Positions 44,320-56,032 of a stretch of DNA of 64,000 bases are shown piece by piece; the stretch's first letter is position 1, and each line of letters begins with the position of its first letter. Source of the stretch: Asaia bogorensis (GTDB lineage: Bacteria > Pseudomonadota > Alphaproteobacteria > Acetobacterales > Acetobacteraceae); NCBI GenBank assembly GCA_945868845.1, contig CAMBMS010000007.1, positions 41,088-105,087 on the forward strand, written 5' to 3'. Made by a program: the position numbers and the translations under genes. A model generated the notes under the pieces. That model ran no database searches. It was not told where the DNA came from and was given only the letters and a program-made list of their open reading frames with translations.

Positions 44320-46683
44320 TCACGCCTTGCCGTTGATGATCGACCAGACCTTCTCCGACGTCGCCGGCATGTTCATATGCCGCACATCGAAATCCTTCAG
44401 CGCGTCCAGGATGGCACCAATCACCGCGGGCGGGCTTCCGATGGCACCGACTTCTCCACAGCCCTTTACCCCGAGTGGGTTATGGGTACAGAGAGTTATT
44501 TCCGTGCCGACTTTGATGTTCGGCAGATTATCCGCACGCGGCATCGTGTAGTCCATCATCGACCCCGACAGCAATTGGCCTTCAGAGTTGTAGACGGCAT
44601 TTTCCAATAATGCCTGGCCGATACCCTGCGCCACGCCGCCCTGAATCTGACCCTCCACGATCATCGGGTTTATTACTCGCCCGACATCATCGACGGCGGT
44701 AAAATTCACCACCGAGGTGACTCCGGTATCAGGATCAATTTCCACCTCGCAGACATGGCAACCGCCAGGAAAAGTAAAGTTTTTAGGATCGTAGAATGCG
44801 GTCTCATCGAGACCCGGCTCGATCTCGTCGATTGGGTAGTTGTGTGGCACATAGGCGGTGAGCGCGATCTCGCTCAGGGTCTTTACTTTGTCGGTGCCGG
44901 AGACGGTAAATTTTCCTTCTTTGAACTCAATATCATCGACGGAGGCTTCCATAAGATGGGCGGCGATCTTCTTGCCCTTGGCGATGATTTTATCCATTGC
45001 CTTGACCATCGCGGAACCGCCAACAGCGATCGAACGGCTACCATAGGTGCCCATACCGAAAGGAATTTTTGCCGTGTCGCCATGCACAATGTCCACTTGC
45101 GACAGCGGCACGCCGAGCTGTTCGACAACAAGCTGAGCGAGCGTGGTCTCATGGCCCTGGCCGTGGCTATGCGTACCGGTAAGCACCGTCACGCTCCCAG
45201 TTGGATGCACACGGATCGTGCCAACTTCATAAAGTCCGGCACGCGCGCCGAGCGAACCGACCACGGCCGAGGGCGCGATGCCGCAAGCTTCGATATAGGT
45301 GGAAATGCCGATACCACGTAGCTTGCCACGCGATTGCGCCTCCTTCCGCCGCGCCTCGAATCCGACCCAGCCTGATTCCGCCAGCGCGCCGTTCAACGTC
45401 GCGAAATAATCACCACTGTCATACTGCAATGCTACTGGGGTCTGGTACGGAAACGCGTTCGACAGAATGAAATTGCGGCGGCGGATTTCGACACGATCGA
45501 TGCCCGTGTCGTGCGCGATCGCGTCCACCAGCCGTTCGAGCAGGAACGTCGCCTCCGGTCGACCCGCGCCGCGATAGGCGTCCACTGGCACGGTGTTGGT
45601 AAACACCGCCTTCACTTCCACATAGATCACCGGGGTCTTATAAACGCCGGCCAGCAGGGTGGCATACAAATAGGTCGGGATGGCGGGTGCGAAGGTGGAC
45701 AGATAGGCACCCATATTTGCCAGGGTATGCACCTTCAGCGCCAAGAAGTTGCCATCCTTGTCGATCGCCATTTCCGCCACGCTCTCATGGTCGCGGCCGT
45801 GCGCATCCGACATGAAACTTTCAGTACGATCAGCGGTCCATTTCACCGGACGCTTCACCTTGCCAGCGGCCCAGGTAACGATTGCTTCTTCCGCGTAATG
45901 GTAAATTTTCGATCCGAAGCCGCCACCCACATCCGGTGCCACCACACGCAGCTTAGATTCCGGGATATGCAGCACAAAAGCACCCATCAGCAGGCGGATT
46001 ACATGCGGATTTTGGCTAGTGGTATAAAGCGTGTAATCACCCGAAGCGGCATCGTAGTCACCCACCGCCGCGCGCGGTTCCATCGCATTCGGGATCAGGC
46101 GGTTGTTTTGCAAATCGATCCGCACGACCTTGTGAGCCATCGCGAACGCCGCCGCCGTCGCCTCTTTGTCGCCCAGATGCCAGTCGTAGCAGAGATTACC
46201 CACCACGCCATCATGCACTTCGGAGGCTCCCGCCTTCAGCGCTTCCTGCATATGCGCCACCACCGGCAGGTCAGAGAGATCGATCACCAACTTCTCCGCC
46301 GCATCCTTCGCCGCCTGCTTGCTGTCGGCGATTACAACTGCGATGGGGTCGCCGACATGACGGACTTTGCCTTGTGCCAGCACCGGATGTGGCGGTTCCG
46401 CCATCGGTGAGCCGTCCTTGTTGTGGATTTGCCAGCCGCAGGGCAGTCCGCCGATTTCGTCCTTGGCAAAATCTGCCCCCGTAAACACTGCCACCACGCC
46501 GCGCGCGACGGACGCGGCGGATGTGTCGATGCGATCAATGCGAGCATGCGCGACGTCGGATCGCTTGATATACGCATAGAGCTGGCCCGGACGGTTGATA
46601 TCATCCGTATAGTTCCCGCGCCCGCTCAGAAAACGAAAATCTTCCTTGCGCTTGACCGAGGCGCCAATGCCTTCGAAACCCAT
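44320..46683 (-). CDS. Molybdenum hydroxylase, molybdopterin subunit
   Basis: The 787-residue catalytic subunit, hydroxylating an N-heterocycle or aldehyde with water-derived oxygen. The Mo site region [20 protein letters not shown] and the active-site loop [10 protein letters not shown] (about 370) are clear. True aerobic CO dehydrogenase (form I) carries AYxCSFR there, so CO is not the substrate. The C-terminal [17 protein letters not shown] holds the catalytic Glu. AAGGGG precedes ATG 46683. Confidence 0.92.
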   Translation of the reverse strand: MGFEGIGASVKRKEDFRFLSGRGNYTDDINRPGQLYAYIKRSDVAHARIDRIDTSAASVARGVVAVFTGADFAKDEIGGLPCGWQIHNKDGSPMAEPPHPVLAQGKVRHVGDPIAVVIADSKQAAKDAAEKLVIDLSDLPVVAHMQEALKAGASEVHDGVVGNLCYDWHLGDKEATAAAFAMAHKVVRIDLQNNRLIPNAMEPRAAVGDYDAASGDYTLYTTSQNPHVIRLLMGAFVLHIPESKLRVVAPDVGGGFGSKIYHYAEEAIVTWAAGKVKRPVKWTADRTESFMSDAHGRDHESVAEMAIDKDGNFLALKVHTLANMGAYLSTFAPAIPTYLYATLLAGVYKTPVIYVEVKAVFTNTVPVDAYRGAGRPEATFLLERLVDAIAHDTGIDRVEIRRRNFILSNAFPYQTPVALQYDSGDYFATLNGALAESGWVGFEARRKEAQSRGKLRGIGISTYIEACGIAPSAVVGSLGARAGLYEVGTIRVHPTGSVTVLTGTHSHGQGHETTLAQLVVEQLGVPLSQVDIVHGDTAKIPFGMGTYGSRSIAVGGSAMVKAMDKIIAKGKKIAAHLMEASVDDIEFKEGKFTVSGTDKVKTLSEIALTAYVPHNYPIDEIEPGLDETAFYDPKNFTFPGGCHVCEVEIDPDTGVTSVVNFTAVDDVGRVINPMIVEGQIQGGVAQGIGQALLENAVYNSEGQLLSGSMMDYTMPRADNLPNIKVGTEITLCTHNPLGVKGCGEVGAIGSPPAVIGAILDALKDFDVRHMNMPATSEKVWSIINGKA

Positions 46684-46749
46684 GTTATCGGTCCCCTTGG
46701 GGGCGGCCTGACGAGCAGCCGGCCGCGCCGTTTATACCACGAAGATGTT

Positions 46750-47250
<501 letters not shown>

Positions 47251-47262
47251 TGCAATCCCCTC

Positions 47263-47284
47263 TTGATTATCCACGCATGATCAA
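47263..47284. promoter_or_regulatory. Imperfect inverted repeat upstream of the hydroxylase genes
   Basis: TTGATTAT (47263-47270) and ATGATCAA (47277-47284) pair with one mismatch across a six-base gap, starting 12 bp upstream of the Fe-S subunit start. The 130 bp between the transporter genes and the hydroxylase is the largest gap in this run, so an internal promoter here is plausible. Confidence 0.3.
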
Positions 47285-47380
47285 CTGTTGGGCCGTCCGG
47301 CTGGCCTTTCAGTCCGCCCTTCCGCCGGGACGGAGTGTGGTCACGCGGACAATCATCGGTCAAGCGCTGGATCGCAGCGT

Positions 47381-48403
47381 TTACGGCGTCGCCCGTACAA
47401 TATCGGTACCAATATTTTCCCCGGGCCCGTGCGTCAGATGGCAAGCAGATACCTGACCGGGCGCGACCTCACGCAAGGCAGGTTCCTCCGTTCGGCAGCG
47501 ATCGAACGCGAACGGGCAGCGTGTGTGGAACCGGCAGCCCGATGGCGGATTGATCGGGCTCGGAACGTCGCCGGTCAGAATGATGCGCTGGCGCTTGACC
47601 GTCGGATCCGGCACCGGCACCGCGGACAGCAGCGCTCGAGTATAGGGGTGGTGGGAACGGGCGAACAAGGTCTGCCGGTCCGCCAGTTCAACGATCTTGC
47701 CCAGATACATCACGGCCACGCGATGCGTGATGTGCTCCACGATCGCGAGGTCGTGGCTGATGAACAGCAACGCCATCCCCAGATCATCCTGCAAATCCGA
47801 CATCAGATTGACGATCTGTGCCTTTACCGAGACATCCAGCGCGGAAACCGCCTCGTCGCAAATGATGATATCGGGGTCTGGTGCCAGGGCACGAGCGATG
47901 CCAATGCGCTGGCGTTGACCGCCAGAGAATTCGTGCGGATGGCGACGCATGGAATCGCGCGGCAGGCGTACCTTGTCCATCAGCAGCGCCACGCGATCAT
48001 CCAAATCGGAACCTCCACCGGCCAAGCCGAAATTGGTCAGCGGCTCGGCCAGGATATCACGCACACGCATGCGTGGATTGAGCGAGGAGAATGGATCCTG
48101 GAAGATCACCTGCATGCGCCGGCGCAGCGGGCGTAGCTGGCTAGAGGGGAGATTATCGATACGCTGGCCGTCTAGACGCACTTCGCCGGCGGTGGGGTCG
48201 ATCAGGCGCAACAGTGCGCGGCCGACGGTAGATTTACCACAGCCGGATTCACCGACAAGGGAGAGTGTCTCACCCTTACTGATGGTGAAATCGACGCCGT
48301 CCACGGCAGAGACGTGCCCGGTGACGCCACCGAAGAACCCACCATACAGTGGAAAGTATTTTTTCAACCCGCTGACAGCCAGCAGAGGAGGAGCGGCGTT
48401 CAT
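47381..48403 (-). CDS. Dipeptide/oligopeptide-type ABC transporter ATPase (OppF-like)
   Basis: A 340-residue ATPase of the Opp/Dpp family. Walker A is [11 protein letters not shown], the signature [15 protein letters not shown], and Walker [13 protein letters not shown]. The C-terminal oligo_HPY segment is [15 protein letters not shown], which in this family can bind an Fe-S cluster. It overlaps the OppD-like gene by four bases. It powers import with the genes upstream on the same strand. Confidence 0.92.
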   Translation of the reverse strand: MNAAPPLLAVSGLKKYFPLYGGFFGGVTGHVSAVDGVDFTISKGETLSLVGESGCGKSTVGRALLRLIDPTAGEVRLDGQRIDNLPSSQLRPLRRRMQVIFQDPFSSLNPRMRVRDILAEPLTNFGLAGGGSDLDDRVALLMDKVRLPRDSMRRHPHEFSGGQRQRIGIARALAPDPDIIICDEAVSALDVSVKAQIVNLMSDLQDDLGMALLFISHDLAIVEHITHRVAVMYLGKIVELADRQTLFARSHHPYTRALLSAVPVPDPTVKRQRIILTGDVPSPINPPSGCRFHTRCPFAFDRCRTEEPALREVAPGQVSACHLTHGPGENIGTDIVRATP

Positions 48404-49404
48404 GCGGCCACCTGACGTTCGGCGTAATGGCAGGCTACCAGATGGCCGGGCGCTTTTATCTCAATCGCGGGGGCGACGGCACGGCATATATTCGTCGCCA
48501 TCTCGCAACGCCCCGCGAAGGCACAGCCTAAAATTTTTTCCCGTAGGCTGGGCACCAGGCCGGGAATCTCCGCCAGCTTGCTGCGTCCACCTTCCACCAG
48601 GGAAGACCCTAGCTTCGGCACCGCACCGATCAGCCCACGCGTATAAGGATGGCGCGGGTTGGCGTAGATGTCCTCCACCGTGCCTTCCTCCACCTTGCGC
48701 CCAGCATACATCACCACCACGCGCTGGGCCATTTCGGCGACCACGCCCAGATCATGCGTGATCAGCATGATGGCGGAGCCGAGGCGGGTTTTCAGGTCGC
48801 GCATCAGATCGAGAATCTGTGCCTGGATGGTGACGTCCAGCGCCGTGGTAGGTTCATCGGCGATCAGCAGCTTCGGATTGCAGGCCAATGCCATGGCAAT
48901 CATCACGCGCTGGCGCATGCCACCGGAAAGCTGATGCGGATACTCCCGCACTCGACGCCCTGGTGCCGGAATGCCCACTAAAGTGAGCATCTCTACGGCT
49001 CTTTCTTCCGCCTCCTTGGCGTTCATGCCCTGATGGAGTTGAAACGTTTCCCCGATCTGCCGGCCGACGGTCAGGACAGGATTCAGGCTGGTCATCGGTT
49101 CCTGGAAAATCATGGAGATGGAGTTGCCACGGATTTGGCGCATCTCCGTCTCGGTTTTTTCCAGCAGGTTTTCGCCCAGAAAACGGATGGAGCCGGCAAT
49201 TTTACCGGGTGGTTCCTGGATCAGGCGCAGGATCGACATGGATGTCACGGATTTTCCACAGCCGGATTCACCGACGATGGCCAATGTTTCGCCGCCCTGG
49301 ATGTGGAAAGAGAGACCCTCCACCGCGCGCACCACGCCATCGAGCGTGCCGAAATGGGTTTGCAGGTTTTCCACCTGTAGCAACGGTATATTCATCTGCG
49401 ACAT
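48400..49404 (-). CDS. Dipeptide/oligopeptide-type ABC transporter ATPase (OppD-like)
   Basis: The second ATPase, 334 residues. Walker A is [12 protein letters not shown], the signature [15 protein letters not shown], and Walker [13 protein letters not shown]. The oligo_HPY cysteines are in [17 protein letters not shown]. The ATG at 49404 follows the OppC stop by three bases; a TTG right after that stop is also possible. Forms a heterodimer with the OppF-like protein. Confidence 0.92.
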   Translation of the reverse strand: MSQMNIPLLQVENLQTHFGTLDGVVRAVEGLSFHIQGGETLAIVGESGCGKSVTSMSILRLIQEPPGKIAGSIRFLGENLLEKTETEMRQIRGNSISMIFQEPMTSLNPVLTVGRQIGETFQLHQGMNAKEAEERAVEMLTLVGIPAPGRRVREYPHQLSGGMRQRVMIAMALACNPKLLIADEPTTALDVTIQAQILDLMRDLKTRLGSAIMLITHDLGVVAEMAQRVVVMYAGRKVEEGTVEDIYANPRHPYTRGLIGAVPKLGSSLVEGGRSKLAEIPGLVPSLREKILGCAFAGRCEMATNICRAVAPAIEIKAPGHLVACHYAERQVAA

Positions 49405-49407
49405 CAA

Positions 49408-50376
49408 TTAAATTCGTTTCGCCAACCGCGGATCCAGCGCATCGCGCAACCCGTCACCCAATAAATTCACCGCCAGCACGGTGAGCGAAAGAAAGATCGC
49501 CGGGAAGAAAACGATATAAGGCTTTACCTGCCACAATGCGCGGCCCTCGGCCATGATATTGCCCCAGCTCGGGATGGTCGGCGGCGTGCCCGCGCCGATG
49601 AAAGAGAGAATGGCCTCCGCGATCATCGCCGAGGCGCAGATGAAAGTTGCCTGCACCGTCAGCGGGGCCAGAGTATTGGGCAGGATATGACGGATGATGA
49701 TCATTGGTACACGCGTGCCGGAAGCTATAGCGGCTTCAACATAAGGCTGCTCGCGTAGGGACAGCACCACCCCGCGCACTAGGCGCGAGACGCGGGGAAT
49801 TTCCGCAATGGTGATGGAGATGATGACGTTGCGCACGGAACCGCGCGTCAGTGCCATCAGCGCGATGGCCAGCAGGATCGGCGGGATGGACATCATGCCA
49901 TCCATGACCCGCATGATGACGGCATCGGCCACCCGCACGAAGCCGGACACCAGCCCGATCGTCATGCCGATCACCGCCGCCAGCATGGCGACGGAAAATC
50001 CGACCAGCAGCGACACCCGCGTGCCATACATCACGCGCGAATACACATCGCGACCGAGCATATCGGTGCCGAACCAGTAGAGCGCCGACGGCTCCCGCGT
50101 GCGCTTCGATGGTGCCAGCGCAGTGGGGTCCACTGTAAACAAATAGGGTGCGAAAAGCGCGATCAGCAGCATCGCGGTCACTAAGCCCCCCCCCAGGACA
50201 ATGGTCGGATGGCGGCGGGTAAATGTACGAACGATGCCGCGCTGCTTCACGGGCGGCAGCAGATCGACCAGGTCGGGCGCGGCCGTCATGCCCTCTGGCA
50301 ACGTAGGAGCGGCTCCGCCGTGACCTAGTATAGCAAAAGCGGCTCCGCCACCGGCTGGGGGAATGGTGGTGCTCAA
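49408..50376 (-). CDS. Dipeptide-type ABC transporter permease (OppC-like)
   Basis: A 322-residue permease. Six membrane helices, with an N-terminal cytosolic stretch of about 50 residues. The family segments GTDMLGRDVYSRVMYGTRVS and the coupling loop YVEAAIASGTRVPMIIIRHI are present. The start is TTG 50376, overlapping the OppB stop by four bases (TTGA); the start is likely, but not certain. Pairs with the OppB-like permease. Confidence 0.9.
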   Translation of the reverse strand: MSTTIPPAGGGAAFAILGHGGAAPTLPEGMTAAPDLVDLLPPVKQRGIVRTFTRRHPTIVLGGGLVTAMLLIALFAPYLFTVDPTALAPSKRTREPSALYWFGTDMLGRDVYSRVMYGTRVSLLVGFSVAMLAAVIGMTIGLVSGFVRVADAVIMRVMDGMMSIPPILLAIALMALTRGSVRNVIISITIAEIPRVSRLVRGVVLSLREQPYVEAAIASGTRVPMIIIRHILPNTLAPLTVQATFICASAMIAEAILSFIGAGTPPTIPSWGNIMAEGRALWQVKPYIVFFPAIFLSLTVLAVNLLGDGLRDALDPRLAKRI

Positions 50377-51314
50377 TACCGAATCCTCGGGTCAAACAGG
50401 GTATAGAGCAGGTCGACCAACAGGTTCACCGCGACATAGATAAAGCTGAACAGCAGCACCACGCCCTGGATTACCGGATAATCCCGACGCAGGATGGCAT
50501 CTACGGTCAGCCTTCCCAAACCCGGGATGGCGAACACGCTTTCGGTGACCACCGCGCCACCGATCAGGGCGGCGAAGCCGATGCCAACAATGGTGACGAT
50601 CGGCACCGCCGCGTTCTTAAGCGCATGCACGAACAGCATGGCACGCTGGCCGACGCCCTTCGCCTTGGCCGTGCGGATATAATCCTGGCTAAGGACCTCC
50701 AACATGGTGGCGCGCGTGATGCGTGCGATCAGGGCGATGTAGACACCGCCTAGCGCGACGGATGGCAGTACCAGATTGCGCATCCATGGCCAAAGGCCCC
50801 GATCAAGCGGCGTATAGCCCTGCACCGGTAGGATTTCCAACTGCAGGGCAAAGACAAAAGCAAGTAAGTAACCAACCACGAATACCGGCACTGAGAAGCC
50901 GAGCACCGCCATCATCATCACCAGCCGGTCGATGGCAGAACCGTGTTTCCAGGCCGCGATCACACCTGCGGGAATCGCCACGCTGAGCGCAAGGACGAGG
51001 GTTAAAACCATCAGAGACAAGGTTGGCTCCACCCGCTGCTTAATCATATGCGTCACCGGCAGGTTGGTAAAAATCGATTTGCCGAGGTCGCCGCTCAGCA
51101 CATCCCCAAGCCATCCGAAGAAGCGGATGAGAAAGGGTCGGTCCAGTCCAAGAGAAGCGCGGATACGATCCACGTCCGCCGGCGACGCCTGGTCACCCGC
51201 GATAATCGCCGCCGGGTCGCCGGGCGCGATATAGAGTAGACTGAACACGAACAATGCCACGAACAGCATAACGGGCACGGTCGCCAGAACCCGGCGGACG
51301 AGATAGGCAAACAT
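50373..51314 (-). CDS. Dipeptide-type ABC transporter permease (OppB-like)
   Basis: A 313-residue permease with six membrane helices. The N-terminal YLVRRVLATVPVMLFVALFV and the coupling loop SQDYIRTAKAKGVGQRAML are typical of the OppB/DppB subunits. It begins one base after the binding-protein stop, in the expected order binding protein, B, C, D, F. The five genes make a complete importer. Confidence 0.92.
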   Translation of the reverse strand: MFAYLVRRVLATVPVMLFVALFVFSLLYIAPGDPAAIIAGDQASPADVDRIRASLGLDRPFLIRFFGWLGDVLSGDLGKSIFTNLPVTHMIKQRVEPTLSLMVLTLVLALSVAIPAGVIAAWKHGSAIDRLVMMMAVLGFSVPVFVVGYLLAFVFALQLEILPVQGYTPLDRGLWPWMRNLVLPSVALGGVYIALIARITRATMLEVLSQDYIRTAKAKGVGQRAMLFVHALKNAAVPIVTIVGIGFAALIGGAVVTESVFAIPGLGRLTVDAILRRDYPVIQGVVLLFSFIYVAVNLLVDLLYTLFDPRIRY

Positions 51315-51315
51315 G

Positions 51316-52917
51316 TCAGACCTTCTTCACATCCCACACGATGGGGAAGGGCGCTTTCGTCACGCCACGCAGCTCAGCGCGCCATGCCTGGTACATCTGA
51401 AAGAACCCGGTAGGCACATAGGTCACATCGTCCATCGCCGCCTGGTTCAGTTCGGCAATCACCTTCTTCTCTGTGGCGAGGTCGGATGCGTCATACCATT
51501 CGCCAATCTTCGCTTGCACGGCGTCCGATTTGGGCCAGCCGAACCAGGCGCCGGGGCCGGAATTGATGGCGATATTAGGAGCAGGATTCACGCAGTCCGC
51601 GCCGGCATGCCAAGTGTGGAAAATATGCCAGCCACCTTGGCCAGGCGGTTCTTTCTTAGCGCGCCGCTGGCCCACCGTGCCCCAATCGGTCGCCACGTAA
51701 TCCACATTCATGCCGAGCTGCTTCAACAGATCAGCGGTGACCAAGCCTTGCGCGTTCAGCACCGCAAGATCGGTGCCCACCAGCACGGTGATCGGCTCGC
51801 CCTTGTAGCCGGCCTCAGCAAGAAGTTTCTTCGCGCCCGCCAGGTCGCGCGGCCCTTTCAGCCGGTCCCCACCCGCTTCGGTATAGAGCGCAGTGCCCGG
51901 CGTGAAGAAACTTGGCACCGGTTTCCACATCGCATCATCATTGCCCGCCACGGCACGCATGTAGTCGGCCTGATTTAACGCCATCTGAATGGCGCGACGT
52001 GCCCGCACATCGTTGAAGGGCGGATGCAAATGGTTGATGCGGAAGGCACCAATATTGCCCAGCGGATCGGCTACGTCCACCGCGATTTGGCGGTTTTTCT
52101 TTAGCAACGGAATGATATCGGGGATCGGGGTTTCCCACCAATCGACCTCGCCGCTCTGCAGCGCCGCCGCCGCCGTTGCCGCATCAGGCAGGATGTGCCA
52201 TTCGACCCGGTCAAAATGCATCCGCTTGCCACCGGCCAGCCAGCTCGCGGGTTCATCGCGCGGCGCGTAATCAGCGAAACGTTCAAACGCGGCGCGAGAG
52301 CCAGGGATGAATTCATCTTTCTTAAAGCGCATCGGGCCAGAGCCGATGATCGTATCGATCTGCTTGAACGGATCGGTCTTGGCGATGCGTTCGGGCATGA
52401 TGAAGGCCATCGGTGTGGAGTTTTTCGCCAAGGCGAACAGCATCTTGGTGAAAGGCTTGTTCAGGCGGTAGCGGAAAGTCCGGTCATCCACCGCTTCCAG
52501 CGCATCCATCTGCGATGCAATCAGCAAACCCATCGCATCGCGCTTCATCCAGCGCATGAGGCTCGCCACCACGTCTTTCGCCAGCACCGGCTCGCCATCG
52601 TGGAATTTCAGCCCGGCACGGAGTTTGAATGTCCACGTCTTCGCGCCATCCGTCGCCGCATGGCTTTCCACCATCTGCGGCTTCGGTTCCAGATTGGCGT
52701 CCACGCCATACAGCGTATCCCAGATCATCAGGGAGGCATTGCGCACTACGTATTGCGTGCCCCAGATCGGATCGAGATTGGCCAGATTGGCCTGCGGCAC
52801 GAAACGCAGCAGCTTGCTCTTCGCCGCGCCTTGGGCCAGCGCCGGTGTTGCCAGGGCGGGTGTCGCCAGCCCCCCCACCGCCAGTGCCGATGCCCTAAGA
52901 AAAGTCCGACGTTTCAT
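51316..52917 (-). CDS. Dipeptide-type ABC transporter substrate-binding protein (SBP family 5)
   Basis: A 533-residue periplasmic binding protein. A Tat signal (MKRRTFLRASALAVGG, cleaved near ALAQG) is unusual for this family but frequent in alphaproteobacteria. The SBP_bac_5 segments KTWTFKLRAGLKFHDGEPVL and NDVRARRAIQMALNQADYM are clear. GGGAG is nine bases before ATG 52917, so longer starts are rejected. This family binds peptides, but also nickel, sugars, opines and small organic acids; the context points to a heterocyclic or amide compound. Confidence 0.9.
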   Translation of the reverse strand: MKRRTFLRASALAVGGLATPALATPALAQGAAKSKLLRFVPQANLANLDPIWGTQYVVRNASLMIWDTLYGVDANLEPKPQMVESHAATDGAKTWTFKLRAGLKFHDGEPVLAKDVVASLMRWMKRDAMGLLIASQMDALEAVDDRTFRYRLNKPFTKMLFALAKNSTPMAFIMPERIAKTDPFKQIDTIIGSGPMRFKKDEFIPGSRAAFERFADYAPRDEPASWLAGGKRMHFDRVEWHILPDAATAAAALQSGEVDWWETPIPDIIPLLKKNRQIAVDVADPLGNIGAFRINHLHPPFNDVRARRAIQMALNQADYMRAVAGNDDAMWKPVPSFFTPGTALYTEAGGDRLKGPRDLAGAKKLLAEAGYKGEPITVLVGTDLAVLNAQGLVTADLLKQLGMNVDYVATDWGTVGQRRAKKEPPGQGGWHIFHTWHAGADCVNPAPNIAINSGPGAWFGWPKSDAVQAKIGEWYDASDLATEKKVIAELNQAAMDDVTYVPTGFFQMYQAWRAELRGVTKAPFPIVWDVKKV

Positions 52918-53215
52918 GTTGTTCGCTCCCGTTGCCATATTTCTTATCCGAAGCGGGCCGCCCGGTAAGGGGGGGTGCGCCCGCTGATCCATTCAGCGCC
53001 TTTCCATGCCGAGACGGTATAATTCAGCTTGCAGCCCAGCATCGGACCGCACCCCACCTCCCCTTAGGCTAATCATAAAAGCATACCCCCGCGGGTAACC
53101 CAAGGGAAGATGGGGTGGGGCTGGGGGTGCGGGCCGGTGCCGGGCTACAAACCTGAGACACTGCCGACAATATCCGATAGTTGACCTGCCCCCCAGAATC
53201 CTGCGACCAAGAGCT
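52918..53215. other. Divergent promoter region of the importer and pyrB
   Basis: About 300 bp between the binding protein (minus) and pyrB (plus), without a gene I can support. A G-rich stretch runs at about 53105-53140. No clear operator, riboswitch or pyrimidine-leader structure is visible. Confidence 0.5.
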
Positions 53216-54154
53216 GTGTCCTACCGCCAGAAACATCTGCTCGCGATCGAGGGCCTGGATCCATCGGAAATCGGGCATATGCTCGACCTCGCCGAAAGTT
53301 ATGTATTGCTTAACCGGTCCGGCAAGACACAGCGCGATCTGTTGCGCGGACGCACCCTGATCAATCTGTTCTTCGAGGATTCGACCCGCACCCGAACCAG
53401 TTTCGAACTGGCCGGCAAGCGCTTGGGCGCGGATGTGCTGAACATGTCCGTTTCCACCTCTTCGGTGAATAAAGGCGAAACGTTGCTGGATACGGCGGCG
53501 ACTCTGAACGCTATGCATTGCGATCTGCTGGTAGTGCGTCACGACCAGTCCGGCGCGCCCAACTTACTGGCGCAGAAGGTGGATGCCGCGGTCATCAACG
53601 CCGGGGATGGCACGCATGAACACCCGACCCAAGCGCTGCTGGACGCGCTGACCATACGCCGCCGCAAGGGACGGCTGGAGGGGCTGACGGTGGCGATTTG
53701 CGGCGACGTGCTGCATTCGCGGGTCGCGCGGTCGAATATTCATCTGCTTTCCGCCATGGGCTCGCGCGTGCGGGTGATTGGCCCGCCGACCCTGATCCCC
53801 GCGGATGTGGCGGCGCTAGGGGTGGAGGTATTTCACGATATGGAAGCGGGGCTGCGCGACGCCGACATCGTCATGATGCTGCGCTTGCAGCGTGAACGCA
53901 TGACCCGCGGTCTGGTACCGAGCGCGCGGGAGTTCTTTAGATTCTACGGCTTGGACGCCGAAAAATTGGCGCATGCGAAACCGGATGCGCTGGTGATGCA
54001 TCCGGGGCCGATGAACCGCGGCGTCGAGATCGACAGCGCCATCGCCGACGATCCGGTACGCAGCGTGATCAAGGAACAGGTGGAAATGGGCGTGGCCGTG
54101 CGCATGGCCGTATTGGATATCCTTTCACGCGGACCTGGGCGCAATGACATCTGA
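53216..54154 (+). CDS. pyrB: Aspartate carbamoyltransferase catalytic chain
   Basis: Second step of pyrimidine synthesis: carbamoyl phosphate plus aspartate to carbamoyl aspartate. The carbamoyl-phosphate site is [20 protein letters not shown] (STRTR near residues 56-60), followed by SSVNKGETL and [14 protein letters not shown]. Length 312 is normal. The start is GTG 53216. No regulatory pyrI chain is present. The stop overlaps the dihydroorotase-like gene by 11 bp, so the two are coupled. Confidence 0.95.
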   Translation: MSYRQKHLLAIEGLDPSEIGHMLDLAESYVLLNRSGKTQRDLLRGRTLINLFFEDSTRTRTSFELAGKRLGADVLNMSVSTSSVNKGETLLDTAATLNAMHCDLLVVRHDQSGAPNLLAQKVDAAVINAGDGTHEHPTQALLDALTIRRRKGRLEGLTVAICGDVLHSRVARSNIHLLSAMGSRVRVIGPPTLIPADVAALGVEVFHDMEAGLRDADIVMMLRLQRERMTRGLVPSAREFFRFYGLDAEKLAHAKPDALVMHPGPMNRGVEIDSAIADDPVRSVIKEQVEMGVAVRMAVLDILSRGPGRNDI

Positions 54155-55436
54155 CGCCGCATCGCCTCCGACCTTATTCACCGGGGTCAGGCTGATCGAT
54201 CCCGCCTCCGGGCTCGATCAGATGGGCGAGTTGCTGGTACACGACGGCGTGATTGTCGATTTCGGACCGGCGCTGGGCCGCCCGGATGGGGTAGCGATCA
54301 TCCACGAAGATGGCGCGGTGTTGTGCCCTGGCCTGGTGGATATGCGCGTGGCGCTGGGTGAGCCGGGATTCGAATATCGCGAAACCATCGCCTCCGCCGC
54401 ACAGGCCGCCGCCGCGGGTGGGATTACCACCCTGGCGGCCTTGCCGGATTCCCAACCGGCAATCGACGACCCGGCTCTGGTGGGCATGCTGCGCGCGCGC
54501 GGCGCGGCGCTCGGCAGCCTGACCATCCTGCCCTATGGCGCCGTCACGCGCGGCTGCCGGGGAGAGGAATTCGCCGAACTCGGTCTGTTGCGAGAGGCAG
54601 GGGCGGTAGCATTTACCGACGGCGCGCAGGCCATTGGCTCCGCACGATTGATGCGGCTTGCACTCTCCTATGCCAAGGGGTTTGGAGTTAAAATCGTTCA
54701 ACACCCAGAAGAGCCATCGCTTTCTTTAGGTGGTGCCGCAACGGAAGGTGAACTAGCGACCCGGCTTGGCCTGCCTGGCATTCCCGCCGCCGCCGAAGCG
54801 ATCCTGGTGGCACGTGATATCCGGCTAGCCCGACTTACGGGCGGAGCCGTGCATTTTGCCCATATTTCAACGTCTGAGGCAATTATTTTAATCCGAAACG
54901 CGAAGATGGATGGGCTGAATGTCACCTGCGACACCGCCCCGCCCTATTTCGATCTGAATGAGACCGCAATCGGCGAGTTTCGTAGCTACGCCAAACTATC
55001 CCCACCGCTGCGTAAGGATGCAGACCGGCAGGCTGTGCTGGCCGGGCTGGCCGATGGCACGATAGATGCCATCGCCTCGGACCACCAGCCCAGAGACGCA
55101 GATGACAAGCGCCTACCCTTCGCGCTGGCCTCGCCGGGCGGTTCTGGTCTTGCCACCCTGCTTGCGGTGACATTGGCGCAGGTGCATGGCGGGGCGCTTT
55201 CCCTGGCGCAAGCGATTGGCCTGCTCACCATTGGTCCGGCCCGGTTGCTAGATAGCGCGGCCGGAACCCTGGCTAAGGGCGCGCCGGGCGATCTTTGCCT
55301 GTTCCATCCCGACCGCATTTGGCAGGTTGAAGCCGGTAGGCTGCCAGGCAAGGCACAGAATACGCCATTTGATGGCCGTGCCCTGGAAGGCCAGGTGCTG
55401 GGAACCTGGAAAGCCGGGCGGCGCGTGTTCGGATGA
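54144..55436 (+). CDS. pyrC: Dihydroorotase-like protein lacking the HxH metal motif
   Basis: A 430-residue dihydroorotase homologue coupled to pyrB. The N-terminal motif that normally reads D-x-H-x-H-x-R-x-P-G is [10 protein letters not shown] here (Asp66, Arg68, Ala70), so both metal-binding His and the substrate Arg are lost. Other sites remain in part: His in IVQHPEEPS, His in [11 protein letters not shown], and Asp in ASDHQP. Such pseudo-dihydroorotases are known to stabilise aspartate carbamoyltransferase in some bacteria. Catalysis may come from another gene outside the window, or this form has a changed metal site. Confidence 0.85.
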   Translation: MTSDAASPPTLFTGVRLIDPASGLDQMGELLVHDGVIVDFGPALGRPDGVAIIHEDGAVLCPGLVDMRVALGEPGFEYRETIASAAQAAAAGGITTLAALPDSQPAIDDPALVGMLRARGAALGSLTILPYGAVTRGCRGEEFAELGLLREAGAVAFTDGAQAIGSARLMRLALSYAKGFGVKIVQHPEEPSLSLGGAATEGELATRLGLPGIPAAAEAILVARDIRLARLTGGAVHFAHISTSEAIILIRNAKMDGLNVTCDTAPPYFDLNETAIGEFRSYAKLSPPLRKDADRQAVLAGLADGTIDAIASDHQPRDADDKRLPFALASPGGSGLATLLAVTLAQVHGGALSLAQAIGLLTIGPARLLDSAAGTLAKGAPGDLCLFHPDRIWQVEAGRLPGKAQNTPFDGRALEGQVLGTWKAGRRVFG

Positions 55437-56032
55437 GCACCCCCTTCGCCGCCGCTTTCCTAGCCGTCGCTCTCGGCTATCTGTTGGGGTCGGTGCCATT
55501 CGGCCTAATTCTGACGCGAGCCGCCGGGCTGGGCGATATCAGGAAGATCGGTTCCGGTAATATCGGAGCGACGAATGTGCTGCGTACCGGCAACAAGACG
55601 CTGGCAGCTGGAACGTTGCTGCTGGACGGGAGCAAGGGGGTCGTAACCGTGCTGCTGGCCGATGGACTGGCCGGGCAAGCGCTCGCGATGCTGGCAGGTT
55701 TCGCCTGCGTCCTGGGGCATTTATTTCCTGTCTGGGTAGCATTCCGCGGCGGCAAGGGCGTAGCGACCGGCATCGGGGTCATCCTTGGGGTATCTTGGCC
55801 GGTGGGGTTGGGGGTTTGCATGATCTGGCTTGCCATGGCAGGCCTGTTCCGCCGTTCCTCGCTTGCCGCGCTGGCCGGCTTCGCAGTGGCACCGCTGCTC
55901 GCCCTGGTGTTTGCAGGTGGCTGGACGGCGCTGTTCACGCTCGTGCTCGCCATACTGGTGATGACCCGACATTACGACAATATCACGCGCCTGCTGGCCG
56001 GCACTGAGCCGCGAATGGGCGCGGGAAAATAA
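55433..56032 (+). CDS. plsY: Acyl-phosphate:glycerol-3-phosphate acyltransferase
   Basis: Membrane enzyme that starts phospholipid synthesis from acyl phosphate. Five to seven helices are visible in 199 residues. The three conserved loops are GSVPFGLILTR with DIRKIGSGNIGATNVLRTG, then VWVAFRGGKGVATGIGVILG, and MTRHYDNITRLLAGTEPR near the end. It overlaps the pyrC-like stop by four bases. The dprA relic begins at its stop codon. Confidence 0.94.
   Translation: MSTPFAAAFLAVALGYLLGSVPFGLILTRAAGLGDIRKIGSGNIGATNVLRTGNKTLAAGTLLLDGSKGVVTVLLADGLAGQALAMLAGFACVLGHLFPVWVAFRGGKGVATGIGVILGVSWPVGLGVCMIWLAMAGLFRRSSLAALAGFAVAPLLALVFAGGWTALFTLVLAILVMTRHYDNITRLLAGTEPRMGAGK

Noticed and set aside
45511..46410. 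A 299-codon plus-strand frame
   Set aside because: It is antisense to the molybdopterin subunit, whose motifs are unambiguous.
51313..51978. A plus-strand frame inside the binding-protein gene
   Set aside because: It is the antisense of a clear SBP family 5 gene.
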